Shown here: in pieces, positions 42,085-55,222 of the stretch
How positions within the stretch are numbered: position 1 is the stretch's first letter
Layout: each line of letters opens with the position of its first letter
From: Phialophora verrucosa
Lineage: Eukaryota; Ascomycota; Eurotiomycetes; Chaetothyriales; Herpotrichiellaceae
Direction of reading: 5' to 3'
Assembly: GCA_002099365.1 (NCBI GenBank)
Contig: MSED01000004.1
Coordinates: 310,001-374,000, forward strand
DNA length: 64,000 bases
Program-made: the position numbers and the translations under genes
The notes under the pieces: generated by a model
What the model saw: the letters and a program-made list of their open reading frames with translations, nothing else
Database searches by the model: none
Told to the model about the DNA's origin: nothing

Positions 42085-45000
42085 CGTTCGCCTAAGAATA
42101 TTAGAACTATAGTGACGCGGGTAAGTCTACGCGCGGCAGGACGATCGAATAGACGACTAAACGACGAAACGACGATATAACGCTATAAACGACAAGGACC
42201 GACTAGATTAACTGCTTATCTATCTATCGACTAATTAACTAGAACTAGAGAAGCTAGCTATATATATAGGACCGCTATACGAGGGAATCGTCTAAATTAC
42301 TAACTAAGTAAGTCCGTCCCGCTATACGGGTATAGGTTATAAACTATACTAGCTGTTTAAGGAGACCGCTACTCGAGGTGTTCTTTTAGGGTCCTAGCTA
42401 TATATATTAGCTATTATTATATAGGGCGGAAACTAATAACTAAATAACTATTTAAAAGACTTAAGACTAACGACTAGTACTTAAAGAGAGGAACGCGGTT
42501 AACTTTAATACCCTCTAAGCTCTTAAGGAGAATAGGCTACTTAAGACTGAAGATCTACTCGGCGAGGAGCTAGTGTTAAAGTATTAGCTATATTTAGTAA
42601 AGAGAGACTCGATAGTCGGATATAAAGGAATAACTATAGATAATAATAGAAATTACTAGAATTAAACTAAAAGAGAGGATCCTTTAAAACCCTAAGACTA
42701 TTTATAAATACTTAAGAAAGCGGTAACTATTAACTATTAAGAGAAGTAGTCTTTTATATATATAAAAATAATAAAATATATAAATATCTAGAGTTTAGAT
42801 TATTTTACTTAAGAAGATAAGATTTATATTTATTATATTTTATTAAATTAATAAAGGGGCTAAAGATAGCTTTATCTAAGGCCTTAAATAGAAAAGGAAA
42901 GGTAGTATCGTTTACCGCGGCGAGCGATATTATATAGGGATTATTAACGCTAGAAATTTTAACGCTGTTAGTATATACTTCTCCTATAGTAATATCTATA
43001 AGAGAGATGCCTTAAAGCTTAAATAGAAGCGATAACTTACTATACTTTAATAGAAGAAATATAATTACCTTCTTTAAAGAGTTTAAAGAGCTATATAAAT
43101 ATAATTAAGTAATAAATAGTAAAGAGCGTATCTAGAGATCTATATATTTTATATTAAAGATAAAGAAAGAGAGGTATAAAGAGCTTATAGAGTATAATAA
43201 GATAAATTAAATTAAGTTTAAAGAGAGAGTTCTAAATAAATATAAGAATTAAGATAAAATATAGTAAATAATAAGTATATACTACCTTTATATACTCTTA
43301 AGATATTATCGCGATAAGTTCTAAAACTTTAATTTATACCTTTATTAATTCTATAAGGCTATAAAGTACCTAATTAATAACGGAGTAGAAATTAACTATA
43401 CTTATTATCGCCTTTTCCTCTTTAGACTACTAAAGATATATATAGATAAGATTTAGAAGAAGTAGAACTTACTAGATAAGAAGCTAGAGAACTCGAATTT
43501 CTAAAAGTGCTAGGAATAGATAAGAGACTTATAGGAAGTTAATAATAAAACTAGTAAGTTTATATAGAGTATACTAAATAAGAAATATTAGGATCTAGTA
43601 TATAAGAAAGAGACTTAACCTTCTATATTCCGGAAGAAGAAAGCTTAAGAAGATAAATATTAAAAAGATCGGCTAAATAGTATAGCTGTAAAAACTAAAG
43701 AGAATATATAGGCGTAGTTAATAAAGCCTATAACCTTAAAAACTACTATATCCTTAATAGATAAACTAACCCGACTAATAAAAGCGCTTACTCTACCGAT
43801 CTAAACGCGTAATATAATTACTCCCGACTTTATAAATAGATTAATTAAAGCCTTAAGGGGAGTTCCTCCGGAAGCGATCTAGCCTTCTCGAGAACCTTCT
43901 TTCTAAGAACGGTTAGTAAGGTTTAATAATAATCTATAGTACTATACTAAAGGGTAATTTAATCGGCGTAAATTAAATATAAGTACTATTAGAGGGAGCT
44001 ATTTCCTTTACGACTAATAAAGCTATATATTATATAAAGATCTATAGTAAATATATTAGAAGACCGCCGGCGTATTATATCTTAACCTAGATTATAAGAT
44101 TATACTAGAGAGGTTCCGCGGTTAAGATCGGCCCTTACTAGTACTACTAATTCCGTAGAAAGAGATAAAGCCTAAATATCTAGAATAGATTATATATAAG
44201 ATCGATAAATATACTAGTATCTCTTTCGGATAGCTATACGGTATAAAGAAAGAGGATCTAAAGCCTCCCTTAGTAAGGATAAACCTTATCCGAATAGTTA
44301 AATTAAAGCTAGATTACAGCGTACTAAAAGACTTAGAAGATAATTTATATATATTAAAGCTAGCTAGGCTAAAAGGAATTTATATTAACTAGCCGAAGAC
44401 TAATATTTATATTAACGCTCTTAGGAAGCGACCGGTATTATAGTAAGAAGAATATATATAAGCGAAGCACCTCTAGACTAGTATATATAAGCCTATTATA
44501 AACGGTTAGCGATATTATATAATACGATAAGTAAGACCGAATAGAGAGATTATCTTTAATAGCACTATAGATAATATTCCCGTACTAGAATAGTCGACTA
44601 ATTAAAGGCCGCTAATAACTTTATATAATATATAGGATAACCGAATATATAACCCGCGATTAGAAGATACCGAGATAGGTAATAATAATAAATATATACG
44701 CCTAAGGCGAGTTTTATAGCGCTTATATATTATAAAGAAGATATAGTACGGACCGCTTAGTCCTAGGCCTCTTTAGAAGATACTCTTATAGGATTTAAAT
44801 AGTACCGGAAGAATTATTAATTAGCTACTAGATTAAGAAGTAACTATTTAATTATAGGATCTACTATTAATAAAAGAAGTACACAACGAGTAGTTTTCTT
44901 ATAAGTATTAGCACTATAATAAAGGTAGATAAGAGCTAATTTATTAGATATATCCTCTATAAGTTAAAATAAACTAAATTTAGGAAGGACCTATTATAAG
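42085..45000 (+). pseudogene. degraded gag region of the LTR retrotransposon
   Basis: This lies between the primer site and the protease, where gag is expected. Long stretches read as lysine-, leucine- and glutamate-rich protein if frequent TAA/TAG codons are passed over, which agrees with mutated CAA/CAG/TGG codons. I could not fix a start codon or a zinc knuckle. The assignment rests on position. Confidence 0.55.
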
Positions 45001-48000
45001 AGTTAATATAGTATAGATAAGCTTTAATAAGAATTATTTAACGCGTCTATAATTATATTATAATAGCTACCTCTATTTACCGGTAAAGATATAGGGGTAG
45101 TATAAAGATTTATTATTAAATACCGAAGCGGAAATTAATTTAATATTCTTAGGTCTAGTTAAAGATTAGGGATTATCTTAATTTATACGAAAGATAAAGT
45201 TTATCTATAATATTATAGGATTTAATAGAGACTAAGAAGATTTTATAGGTATAATTAAAGATATAGTAATTAATATCGCCGGTATTAAAGTCTTAATTAA
45301 TATCTATATAATAGGTATTATAAATTTAATATATCGCTTTATTTTAGGTAAGCTGTTCTAGAAGGCTACTTAAGGCTTAGTCTAGAAGAAGAATAATAAT
45401 ATATATATTATAAGTCTAATAGATAGCTTTAATAAAAAACGGCTTTAGCTTCTCGTATAGTTAGCTCTAGATCTTAATAATAATATAATAATAAAGTCGA
45501 TAGTTAAGCTTATATATATATTTACTTTAAAAGGCTAAACGAGTATAAAGAGATAAAAAGGCTTATACTCGCTTTAGTTAAGGCTTAGCGAAATTAAGGA
45601 AGAGCGTAAGTAATCGACTTTAAAGTAAATAAGAATAATACTTTAATCTTTACTTTAAATACTTATAATTTAAGCGACGATAAGTTTAATAAAATATACT
45701 TTTAGGCTTAATCTTTTAACGTTAAAGATAACTAGTAACTAGTAAAGTCCTTAAGATTATTTAATAAAGAAGCTATAATATAAGACTTAAAGAATAAGTA
45801 ATATTATAAATAATATTAATTTAGAAAGCCTTTAGAAGCTCACGTAAATACTTTATATAAGCGGAAGGCTAATAAGATAAAACCTATTAATTTAGATTTC
45901 TAGGACGGTTTGATACCTAATAGGCTCTTAGATTAGCGTATAAAGGTATAGAAGTAGATAATAGCTACCTATAACGGCCGGCTATATATATTCTCGGATT
46001 AGATAAGTCTACGCTTTATTAGATTTCCTCGGGGGTAACGCTTAACGCCCGAATATCTAGAGAAACTAGTTATTAGACTTAATTTAATATTTAATAAGAA
46101 GGAGATTCTTATAAAGATCTTATATAACCGCGAAGGAGCTTTAGCTTAGAACCTTAAAGAAATTAGGCGGATTTATCGGGAAGTAGTATCTCTGTAGATA
46201 ATAAGGACTATTCTATATACTCTATAGTAAATAAAGAGCTTCCTTATTCTAAAGATACTTAAGCTAATAATAATTACACTAGTAAAGGAGAAAATTAACT
46301 TAAATCTCTTTAAACCGAAGTATAGATTATACCGGAATCTATTCTTCCTAGTTAAGAAGAAGAAGTTTAGGGAGTATTAATTAGTAATTATAGTATAGAA
46401 TATTAATTAAGTAACGATTTAAGATATAAATTTATCTCCTTTAGTTAATAACTTTATAGAAGAGTTCGGCGGAATATAAATAACCTTTTTATTAGACTAG
46501 CTCTTAGGCTATAATTAAATTAAACTTATAAGAGAGAGCCGAGATCTAACGGAGATTTATACTCTAATTAGATTTATTTATTATATAACGCTTTTATAAG
46601 ATATAACTAATTCTATAGCGTAATTCGTATAGATTATAAACTAGATTTTAAAGGAATAGATATTAAAAGTTACTCGGCTATTCCTAGATAATATTAGTAT
46701 AAAAGGACTAAAGAGTAACTACTAGTAACTAGAGGTAGTTCTTTAAGTATATTTATATATATTAGAATATTTAATAAATCTAGACGCGATACTACTTAAT
46801 CTTAAGCTTACTAGTACTACTATAGCCGAATAAAAGCTATAGCTCTATATATAAGGGATTAAAATAGTTAAGTATATCTATAATTGGGACGGACGATATC
46901 TATAATAGTCTAAGATTTATAAGATCCTAATATAGCTAACTCTAATAAATTAGCTAGAACTTCGTAGATTCCTTAGGATCTATATATATTATCGTATATA
47001 GATTTTTTATTTTATAATAATAGTAGAGCCTTTATATAATTTACTTTAAAAGAATATTATCTAGATTTAAGTAAAGATATACGCTAAGAGTATAGAAGAA
47101 CTAAAGAAGGTATTATTCTCTACTCCCGTATTAATTAGTTTAGACTATTAAGAAGGCGTCGGTTTAATTATACTTACTATCGACACTAGCGGAAGAGGCT
47201 AAAGCGCTATAATTATATAGGTAGATCTAGTAATAGATAAATAATATACTATAAGGTACAAGAGTGGTATTTAGTCTAAGGCTAAGAGAGAGTATAATAT
47301 ACTTAAGCGGGAAGCCCGCGGATTACTAAAAGCTCTTAAGAAGTTTAAATAATAGCTATACACTATTTACTTTATTATAGAGACTAATATAATAACTCTT
47401 ATAGCTTAGCTTAACCGGTAATTAACCGACTTACTTAGGGCTATTGTTAATTAATAGCTAGTATAGATCCGTAGGTTTAATTTTAAGGTATAATATATTC
47501 TAGATAAGTAAAATATAATTATTAATATCTTATCTTAACGTCCTCTAACCTAGAAAGATATTAAAGAAGTTAAATAAGAAGAGGATATCAAGAAGTAGAT
47601 TAAAGCTTAAATACTCTTTATATAGGGAAGCCTTTAATTAATTAAGTAGAATACTATTTATCGAGACTTTACGCTAGTAAGACTTATAGTTACTTATACC
47701 CGAGATTAATCTATAAGCTTCAATAAACTTTATATAATCTAGTTATTTAAGGGAGAGTACTTAGAGGAATTAAAGAGACTCGCTAAATATCTATAAGACT
47801 AGTAATATCCTCTAGAGATAAATAATAATAAGTTTCGGAAACTATAAAAGGACTTAGCTAACTACTTCGTTAGAGGAGAGTATTTATTTCGAAAGCTAAT
47901 AGAAAATAAACTAAGTAGAAGAGTAATCGATAATAATATAGAAAAGCGAAGAATACTTAAAGTAATATATAATAATATTAGGTATTTTAGTTAAGAAGTA

Positions 48001-49150
48001 ATATATTAAAGGGTATTTAACTATTATTACTAGAAGAGTTAGTATTAAGATATAAAAGTATTTATAAAGACTTATTTAAAATATTAATTCTATATAAGCT
48101 AGAGGCTATATAATATAATATTCTTAACTTTAGTTAATAAGCGCTAAAAATAGATTAGTATTAATTATACCTCGATATTAATATCTTAAGGAAAGAGATA
48201 TCTTATTAAAGCCTAAAGTAATATAAGCGGTTAGATAAAAGCTTAAGGTATTATAGCTACTAATAGTGCTACTATAGTAAAGTTCCTCTAGAAAGAGATT
48301 ATTTATCGCTATAGACTATTTAGATAACTAGTATATAATAGCGGATCGGAGAATAAGAGTTAAATAAAAGCATTTATAGATAGATACGAGATTAAATATA
48401 TAGTTATCTTTATATATTATCTATAAGTAAATAGCTAGATAAAAGTTAAATATAAAGGCGTTATAAACGCTCTCTTAAAGATAACTTATATCGACGATAG
48501 CGGTACTTAGATAAATTATCTTTACGCTATTCTTTAAGTCGACCGAATAATAATTAAAGCTAAAACTAGTATAACGCTATACGAAGTTAAGTTCCTTAAG
48601 CGGCTAATTCTTCTTATTAAACTTAAGATTATAATATAAAATATTATAAATTAGAATAAGGTTATCGATATTACTAATTTAATCGCTATATATATATAAG
48701 CTCTTAAAAGACGTAACTAAGATTTAAAAAAGGCGGCGGTATATCTAAATAGAATACGAAGGCTAAGGAAGAAGTACTTTAATAGACGCTATAACTTATA
48801 CTTATAGCTACTCGAGAAGGGTATATTAGTATTAAGCTATAATATAGCCGAGTTAATAAATATATTTATAAAGAAGAAATTAGTATTCCGCTAATTTAGA
48901 CTATTTAGAATTATAGAGGCGAATTAAGAGAAGAGAATATATATTTTAGCGGAACTCGATAACTCCCGACTATAGAGAACTTATATAGCTAGCCGTCTTA
49001 AGCGATTCTACTAACGCCTTAAAGATTTCCTTATAAATACTAAACCTATATTTAAAGATAATCTTTAAAAAGAAGAAGCTCGTGAAGTTTTAACTTTTAA
49101 TTTTCTTTATCTCGCGGATATTAAAGAGTCTTTAGATAATAATAATATAT
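45001..49150 (+). pseudogene. degraded pol (protease, RT, RNase H, integrase)
   Basis: Readable motifs remain despite many stops. The protease active site appears as NTEA at 45119-45130, a mutated DTGA. Reverse transcriptase shows LVNNFIEEFGG at ~46,441-46,473 and the catalytic box as FLDNISIKG at 46681-46707, where the family has FLDD. RNase H shows LTIDTSGRG near 47,175. Integrase shows YNSGSENK near 48,340, with Asp mutated to Asn, then VKYKGVINALL. The terminal block LKRF lies near 49,000. All catalytic changes seen are G-to-A type. No functional protein can be made. Confidence 0.88.
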
Positions 49151-50580
49151 CTTCTTTATAAAAGATATCTTTATACTTATACTATAATTAACGGCTTAAA
49201 TAGAGAGCGAAAATACTATTATTAATAAATAAAGAACTAATATTTACGGTAGAAATATCTTTAGTTAGCGATAAAATTCGAGAATAGTATATTAAGTTAG
49301 ATATATTTAGTAAGTCTATAGAGGAGTAAGGTAAATACTTTACTTTATACTATACTTTACTATATAAAGTAATAAGGGAGGTATAATATCGCTATTATTA
49401 GTATAAGAAAGTTTAAGATTAAATTTCTTTAGTTATTTACGGTTTTCTTTTAGTTAGGTTATAATAATCTAGTGTTTAGAGTATAGTTATAATAGGAATT
49501 TTCTTAAAATTAAGTTACTTTAGTTTATAGATCTTATTATTCTATTAGCTTAGTATCTTAAAGAGAGAAGCGATACTAGAGTAAGGTATTACTACCTTAG
49601 GTGTAGTAGATATTAGAATTACTAAATAAAGCTGGAAAAGTTAAGCTAAAAATAGTATAGTATAGTTAGAGCGAAGAAAAATTAAGGTTAGCGCTAGAAA
49701 TTTTAGTATTATCTTTAATTAGTTATATATACTTATATATTATATAAAGTTCCCGGGAGCGTTATAATTAATTAAACTTTAATATAGTTAAGGGAGCCGC
49801 GATATTAAATAGTATTAATAATAAATTGAATATTAATTATTAGTAGTAAGAGCTAAAGGCCTAATAGTATTATATAATAAAGATTCGGGTTATATATAAA
49901 TATAGTAGAGAGAGAACGATAAACTAACCTTTATATAACCGCTTAATCTCTTAAATCGCTATTCCCGAGCTATTATATAGTAAATATATATTATTTAGAC
50001 TAAAGGTCTTAATAAGCTTAAAAGGTAAAGAGAGTAATAAATATACTCTATTATCTATAAATAGTAATATCTTATCTTATTATACTATTACCTAGTACTA
50101 GAGAATATTAGTTTATAATATATACTTATCCTTACCCTCTCCCTCTCAACTATTTATATATATCTTCCTTCTCGACTTTACGCCTTCCTTTCTCGATATA
50201 AACTTCGACTATTAAATAATCCTTCTTTATTATTAACTTAATCTTTTAAATCTTTTTAGATTTTCTAGAATAAACTTCGATACCTTTATTACCGATAATA
50301 TTTTTATTAAGCTCGCCTTTTCTCTCTCTCTTTAATATTTTAATTATACTATAAGCCTTATTTAACTATATACTTTATTTTTATTACCTTTTAAATTTAT
50401 CTTTATAGCTTCTTACTAAAGACTTAAATTAATCCTACCGTTAAGATATCTAGAGCTTAGCGTTAATTATAACCGAAGCCGTCGGTTATTCAGCTAAATC
50501 CTAACTCTATAGTTCCTGCTAGTTAACGATAAAAGTACTAAGCTCTTAATACCTATACGGTCGATAATTAGCCTATCTTA
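49151..50580. other. AT-rich spacer between pol and the extra reading frame
   Basis: About 1.4 kb of CpA/TpG-poor DNA without a readable frame on the sense strand beyond short pieces. A CT-rich run occurs near 50,135-50,200. It separates pol from the downstream frame. Confidence 0.4.
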
Positions 50581-53140
50581 CTAATGCGCTACCCTACCCG
50601 AACTAAAGAAGTATCCCTTAAAGTTACTGTTAAAGCTATTAATTAGAATAATTCGGACCGCGTTAATAACTTCTTTAGCTATATTAAAATTAAGTATAAA
50701 GAAATAGATAACTAATATAACGTGATAGCCTAAAAGGTCTATAACTTAACGAAGTATTATAAACTTACTAAGACCGAATTTAAGAAGTACTGTATATTAA
50801 TTTCCGGAAAAGAAGAGTTTAGTAAGAGATATAATTATTAAGGGGAACTCTAATTAAAACTTCTTTTAGATTATGTATATATAAGTAATATTAAAGCGTT
50901 TATTAATAAGTATAAAGAGAAGAATATTAAGCTACCCTTAGAGGAAATTATAAAGTTACCTCTTTAGACTTCTATAGAGTTCTTTAATTAACTAATTATT
51001 CTATATAGTAGAGATATTACTACTTTATTAGATTAGTATTAGTATATTTAAAAGTATTTACTATATTTTAATAAAACGCCTTTAATAATACTATAAATAG
51101 CCTTATATAAGATAATCTATCGACTTATAAAAATTAAGAGAAAGTTAAAACTAAGGCGTTACTTCTCTATTATATTATATTTAACCGCTAATAATTTATA
51201 AATTATTATAGATAAAGACGTAATTATTAATAAGGCTACCCGAGACTAAGATTAAAGTAATCTTAAATAGGCTCTTATAATTAAGAGGTATAGATTAACT
51301 AAAGTAAATAGACTATTTTAGGTTAGCGCCCGACCTCTTAACTATATAAACTTAATCGCCTTAAAAGGATATCTAAACGCGAAGATAGCTCTATTTACGC
51401 CGTTAAAGTAAATTATCGAGTCTACACTAGAGATTACTAATCCTTAGCCTATACTAGAGACTATAAGTTATTAACTTATTATATATATAGAGACCGGTAA
51501 GCTTTCTACTTCTATAATCACGAATCTTTTAGGATTAAGTGAGCTTACTATTACCTTAATTAAGCGGCCGAGTATTTAAAGAAAACAGATTAAGTAAACT
51601 AGTCCGGAATCGCCTTAAACTTTAAGTCTTATAGCGCTAATTCTTATAAAGCTGTAGTAAAATATAGTAATAATTAGATTAAGTTTAGCTAAGGTATATT
51701 AAAAAGAATTAGTTTAGCTCATAAAGCCCGGCGAACCCTATTCTATTCTCGGAAGTAAAGAATAGGTAGAGCTAATAAAGAATAACCTTATTAATATCTT
51801 AAGGGTATTAAAAAGACCCCGCCTATAAACGACGACTCTTAGCCTTAATACTTTAATACCTATATATAAATTATCTACAAAGAAGCCGAAAATCTCCGGT
51901 ATATTCTATAGTATTAAAATTAATTAATAGACTATAAATTAAGAAATATATATTATAAGTCCTTTTAGTGCTGTTCCTCCGCTCGGGTCGATTAAAGCTA
52001 ATATTTCTTCGACGCTACCGAATCCGATCTTAAATACCTAGCTAGCTATTCGGTTCGTCTAGTTAATAATCTAGCAATATATTTATTAGTAAAACTTTAA
52101 GCTATAAAAGCTACTAGTAATAAAGAAAGATATAGTATATTATTATAAATTCGAAGCTGACGAGATAATTAGCGCGCTATCGTTACTCGTAAGATATATA
52201 CTTAGATCCTATATAGCCGTATACCTTTATATAGCCGAGAAGGGTATTAGATTATACCTTAAAGGTCTAGAATAAATTACGATATATTATAAAGATCTAA
52301 TAAAAGATCTTAACTAACTAATCGAGAGATAAGAAAAGGAATAAAGTTAGCGGCGCTATTAAGTTCTTTCTAGCTACCCTAATTATCGTGCGGTTAATAT
52401 TTTATCTTATAGTCTAAAGATAGCTCGCCTTAATCCTACTAATTCCGGATAGATTAGTAACTCCTTTATCGAAGCCGGAATTACTTCCTATCGTAAAGAG
52501 ATTTATATATAGTATAAATATATTACGAGCTTAGTATTCTAAAGCTAGATTAATTCCTACCTTATAGCTAAATAAATAGTTAAGTTTAAAGGTTAGGGAG
52601 ACGTAAATAATTATATAAGACGTCTTATTATATTTAATAATAACTTAAAGGGAGAAGGAAACTACTAACTATTTCTTATCGCCGACGCTACGACCTAGTC
52701 TTACTTAATTATTAATTCCTTATTAACTTAAACTTAAGGAGCTGTAACTATAATAAACTTCTTTATTAAATAGTTAAATACTAAAGTCTTTAGTATTACC
52801 TCTCGCGAGGTAAAGCTTATTTTAAATTAATAAGACGATAGTTATAGCTATAGACTCTAGATTATTAAGAATATTATAGCTATTATTAATATAGAGATGT
52901 ATAAATCTCGCCGACTTTAATAGATACTTTCGGCCGTTACTATAGATATTGAAGATTAATATAAGGTTATATAGGATATTTATAAGATAGTTAAATATAA
53001 AGTAAAGGCTATAGGGTTATCTCCTAAACCGAGAGTAAGAAGTCTGAAGAGGTTGGAAGATAAGTAGATTAATAACTTTAGGGAGGTAATAAAGAAGCTT
53101 ATAAAAGGTGGTAAAATTAGTTCTAAAAGTACTTAAGCGA
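50581..53140 (+). pseudogene. additional degraded reading frame downstream of pol, unknown
   Basis: From about 50,585 (ATGCGCTACCC) the plus strand reads for long distances in one frame, with stops almost only as TAG or TAA, as expected from mutated CAG, CAA or TGG codons. Readable pieces include EVSLKVTVKAIN, NFFSYIKIKYKEI and LSYSLKIARLNPTNSG. The frame may be up to ~850 codons, perhaps in more than one piece. It lies where some gypsy elements carry env or an accessory ORF. I see no RT, integrase, protease or clear membrane segment and assign no function. Confidence 0.5.
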
Positions 53141-53147
53141 GGTTATT

Positions 53148-53171
53148 AAGAAGCGAGCGATAAGGGAGGGA
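53148..53171 (+). other. polypurine tract
   Basis: A purine-rich run ending AAGGGAGGGA directly abuts the right LTR, the normal priming site for plus-strand DNA synthesis. It confirms the plus orientation of the element. Confidence 0.75.
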
Positions 53172-53470
53172 TATAATAGGGCGGTGATACTTATAGCGCT
53201 AATTAGCTGCACGTGCCTGTATAATGTATAGATAAGCAACTATACTATCTGATTAGTTGAATCCTTAGCGTGAGGCTATATGCCTCCGCTATATATTGTA
53301 GGTAGAGCAGTTATATATATTCAATATATATATATACTATAGGCAATAAAATATATGACACCTTTACTTGTGAAGCTGTTTATTACTATATAGTATACCG
53401 GGGACGAAGAGGCAGTGCCTGCCGCCGTACGACCCTTCACCTAAAGGCCATAAAGCCTTACCCTAGTTTA
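53172..53470 (+). repeat. right LTR (299 bp)
   Basis: It aligns to the left LTR with no gaps. By hand I count 36 differences, all C/T or G/A transitions. It begins TATAATAGGG, where the left copy has TGTAATGGGG. Confidence 0.93.
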
Positions 53471-55078
53471 ATATATATAGAATACGTTATAGAGGCTTAT
53501 AAATTCGGCCTATTATAATACTTTAGAGGTTAACTGGGCCTCTTTATCTCTATCGACCCTGTCCTATACCTCCTAGCGAGCTAGGGCTCGGTCTTATGCC
53601 TCTTTTATCTCAACTATTGAAGTAAAGGTCTTGTTCGAGTCGATGTTAACCCGTACACGTTTGGTGGTCGTCTTTTAGGCTATCTGAACCGATAATTGCT
53701 GAATTTAGAGGGACTGTTGCGCCGAGTGCAATATAAGCTGGTTAATCTTACTGGCCGCCTTCCGTACAAATAACCGGGTGCCTTTTTAAGCCGTAATATC
53801 CGGAATGAGGTTTATCGCCTGTGCTTATAAATAACGCCCGTTATACGGTGTAACTGTAAGAACTTCTCTAGATACTTTATGTTTATAAGATTATAGTATT
53901 TATAGTGCTATAATAGGGGTTTTAGGGGCTTATATTAGCTATAAGGATTAGAGGACTTTCCGAGGGTTATATAGGTATAATCTAGAACCCTTCTATCTAG
54001 CTTTAATATATTGAGGTGTAAGAGTAATCGCTCGAGCTATTTTATAAAATTTAATAAATTTAAGGCGCTAGACGAGGATTATTTCGATGAATCTTAAGAG
54101 ATTAGTAATATTCTTGCGATAATTACGCTTAAGAACTGAAAAGACACTAATATTAAGAGGCTAAAGGATGTGTAATAAATACGAAGGTATATATACTAGC
54201 TAGATATTATAGGTAAAGTATTCGAATATAAATGTAATACTAATATAAGAGCCGTAGTTATTGTAAAGGAGTAATTAAGGCGCGATACTATTTACGGTCT
54301 AGGGGAGGAATATCTTTTATAACTAGCTTAATCCGACCTTATTTATTATAAAGGTGTTCTCTATATATTTATAATACTAATTTAGGGGTAAGTTATACAG
54401 GAACTATATTAACTAAAGGTCTTTACCTTTAAATAGCACTAGCGGATCGATAAAATGGCCCTCCGCCGAATAGGCCTTGATTATTATAATCTAGTCGCGA
54501 TTTTTAGGTGTTTTACGATATAAACGTCTCTTACTGGTTACATTAATAACCCTCTAGTTAGCGTAGACCCCTATAGCCAGTCCGGATTCATTAAAGTTCT
54601 AGATATTAGCTGATTAAATTTAGTGCCGAGTAATAATAGCGCGAAAGAAGGTAAAGAAGGTTTAAAGGGCGTCTAGACTAGTGTTCTTAATATAGAGGTA
54701 TTTAATCTTCCTTCCTACCTTTAATTTAATATCTAGATAATATATTAGAAAGTGTATTATCTAGTTTATACCGACTAAAGGTAGTCTATTTAAGGCCTTT
54801 AAGATAAGGCCTATAAATTCGCGTACTTAAGAGAAGGTTAGGGGGGCGCCAGCGTAATCGAGATCGATAATCCAGCGAACAAGGAGGTCCTCTTATATAG
54901 AGGATAGCAGCTGCTGGTCTTCTCTTACTGAACATCGAGTTTACCCTCCTCTCAGTCGACGGCTTATGGTGGTATAGTCAACGCGGTATGCCGTCGCCGT
55001 AGCGCGAATGGAAGGGTAATCGCCGCGTCTAAAGGCACGGAGGGCCTCTTGGAGGGTTTCTTCGCTGTGAGAGGCCAT
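53471..55078 (-). pseudogene. Fot1/pogo-type transposase, RIP-degraded and interrupted
   Basis: The minus strand starts with an ATG at 55078 and MASHSEETLQEALRAFRRGD, then SIRATATAYRVDYTTISRRL, a helix-turn-helix typical of pogo/Fot1 transposases. A first stop follows within ~50 codons. LLVRWIIDLDYAGAPLTF is the CENP-B-like DNA-binding segment. The catalytic region reads FNESGLAIGV near 54,570-54,596, where active enzymes have DE, then KAYSAEGHFIDPLVLFKGK at ~54,421-54,478. Many TAA/TAG stops replace Gln or Trp. The retrotransposon insertion cuts the frame near its 3' end. Confidence 0.85.
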
Positions 55079-55171
55079 AGTAATCGAGTATGAACAAGAG
55101 GAGAGTGGTTGGTGGTATGCTGGTGCGATAATGAAAGAGAGATAGTTGCAAGAACGCGTGCCTTACGCGTA

Positions 55172-55222
55172 AATGCGGGGCTGTTGCATTACACGGTTGG
55201 TGCATTACACGGTGGTCTGACT
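55172..55222 (-). repeat. right terminal inverted repeat of the DNA transposon
   Basis: Inverted copy of 41656-41706, ending GGTGGTCTGACT just before the TA duplication. CA and TG dinucleotides are intact here, unlike the interior. Confidence 0.93.

Larger units (their letters stand above)
41767..53470 (+). mobile_element. Ty3/gypsy-type LTR retrotransposon, RIP-inactivated
   Basis: The element is 11.7 kb with 299-bp LTRs at both ends, a purine-rich tract before the right LTR and pol domains in the order protease, reverse transcriptase, RNase H, integrase. That order defines the Ty3/gypsy group. The sense strand is plus. CpA and TpG are rare and TpA is very frequent through the interior, and no long open frame survives. 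Flanks read ATAT on both sides, which may be a 4-bp target duplication, but the sequence is too simple to be sure. Confidence 0.92.

Noticed and set aside
51440..51570. possible zinc knuckle in the extra retrotransposon frame
   Set aside because: Tyr residues that could be mutated Cys do not fall in the C-x2-C-x4-H-x4-C spacing, so I did not use it to call a second gag.
41762..53476. 5-bp target duplication around the LTR element
   Set aside because: The flanks CATAT and ATATA do not match as 5-mers. A 4-bp ATAT match is possible but uninformative in such simple sequence.
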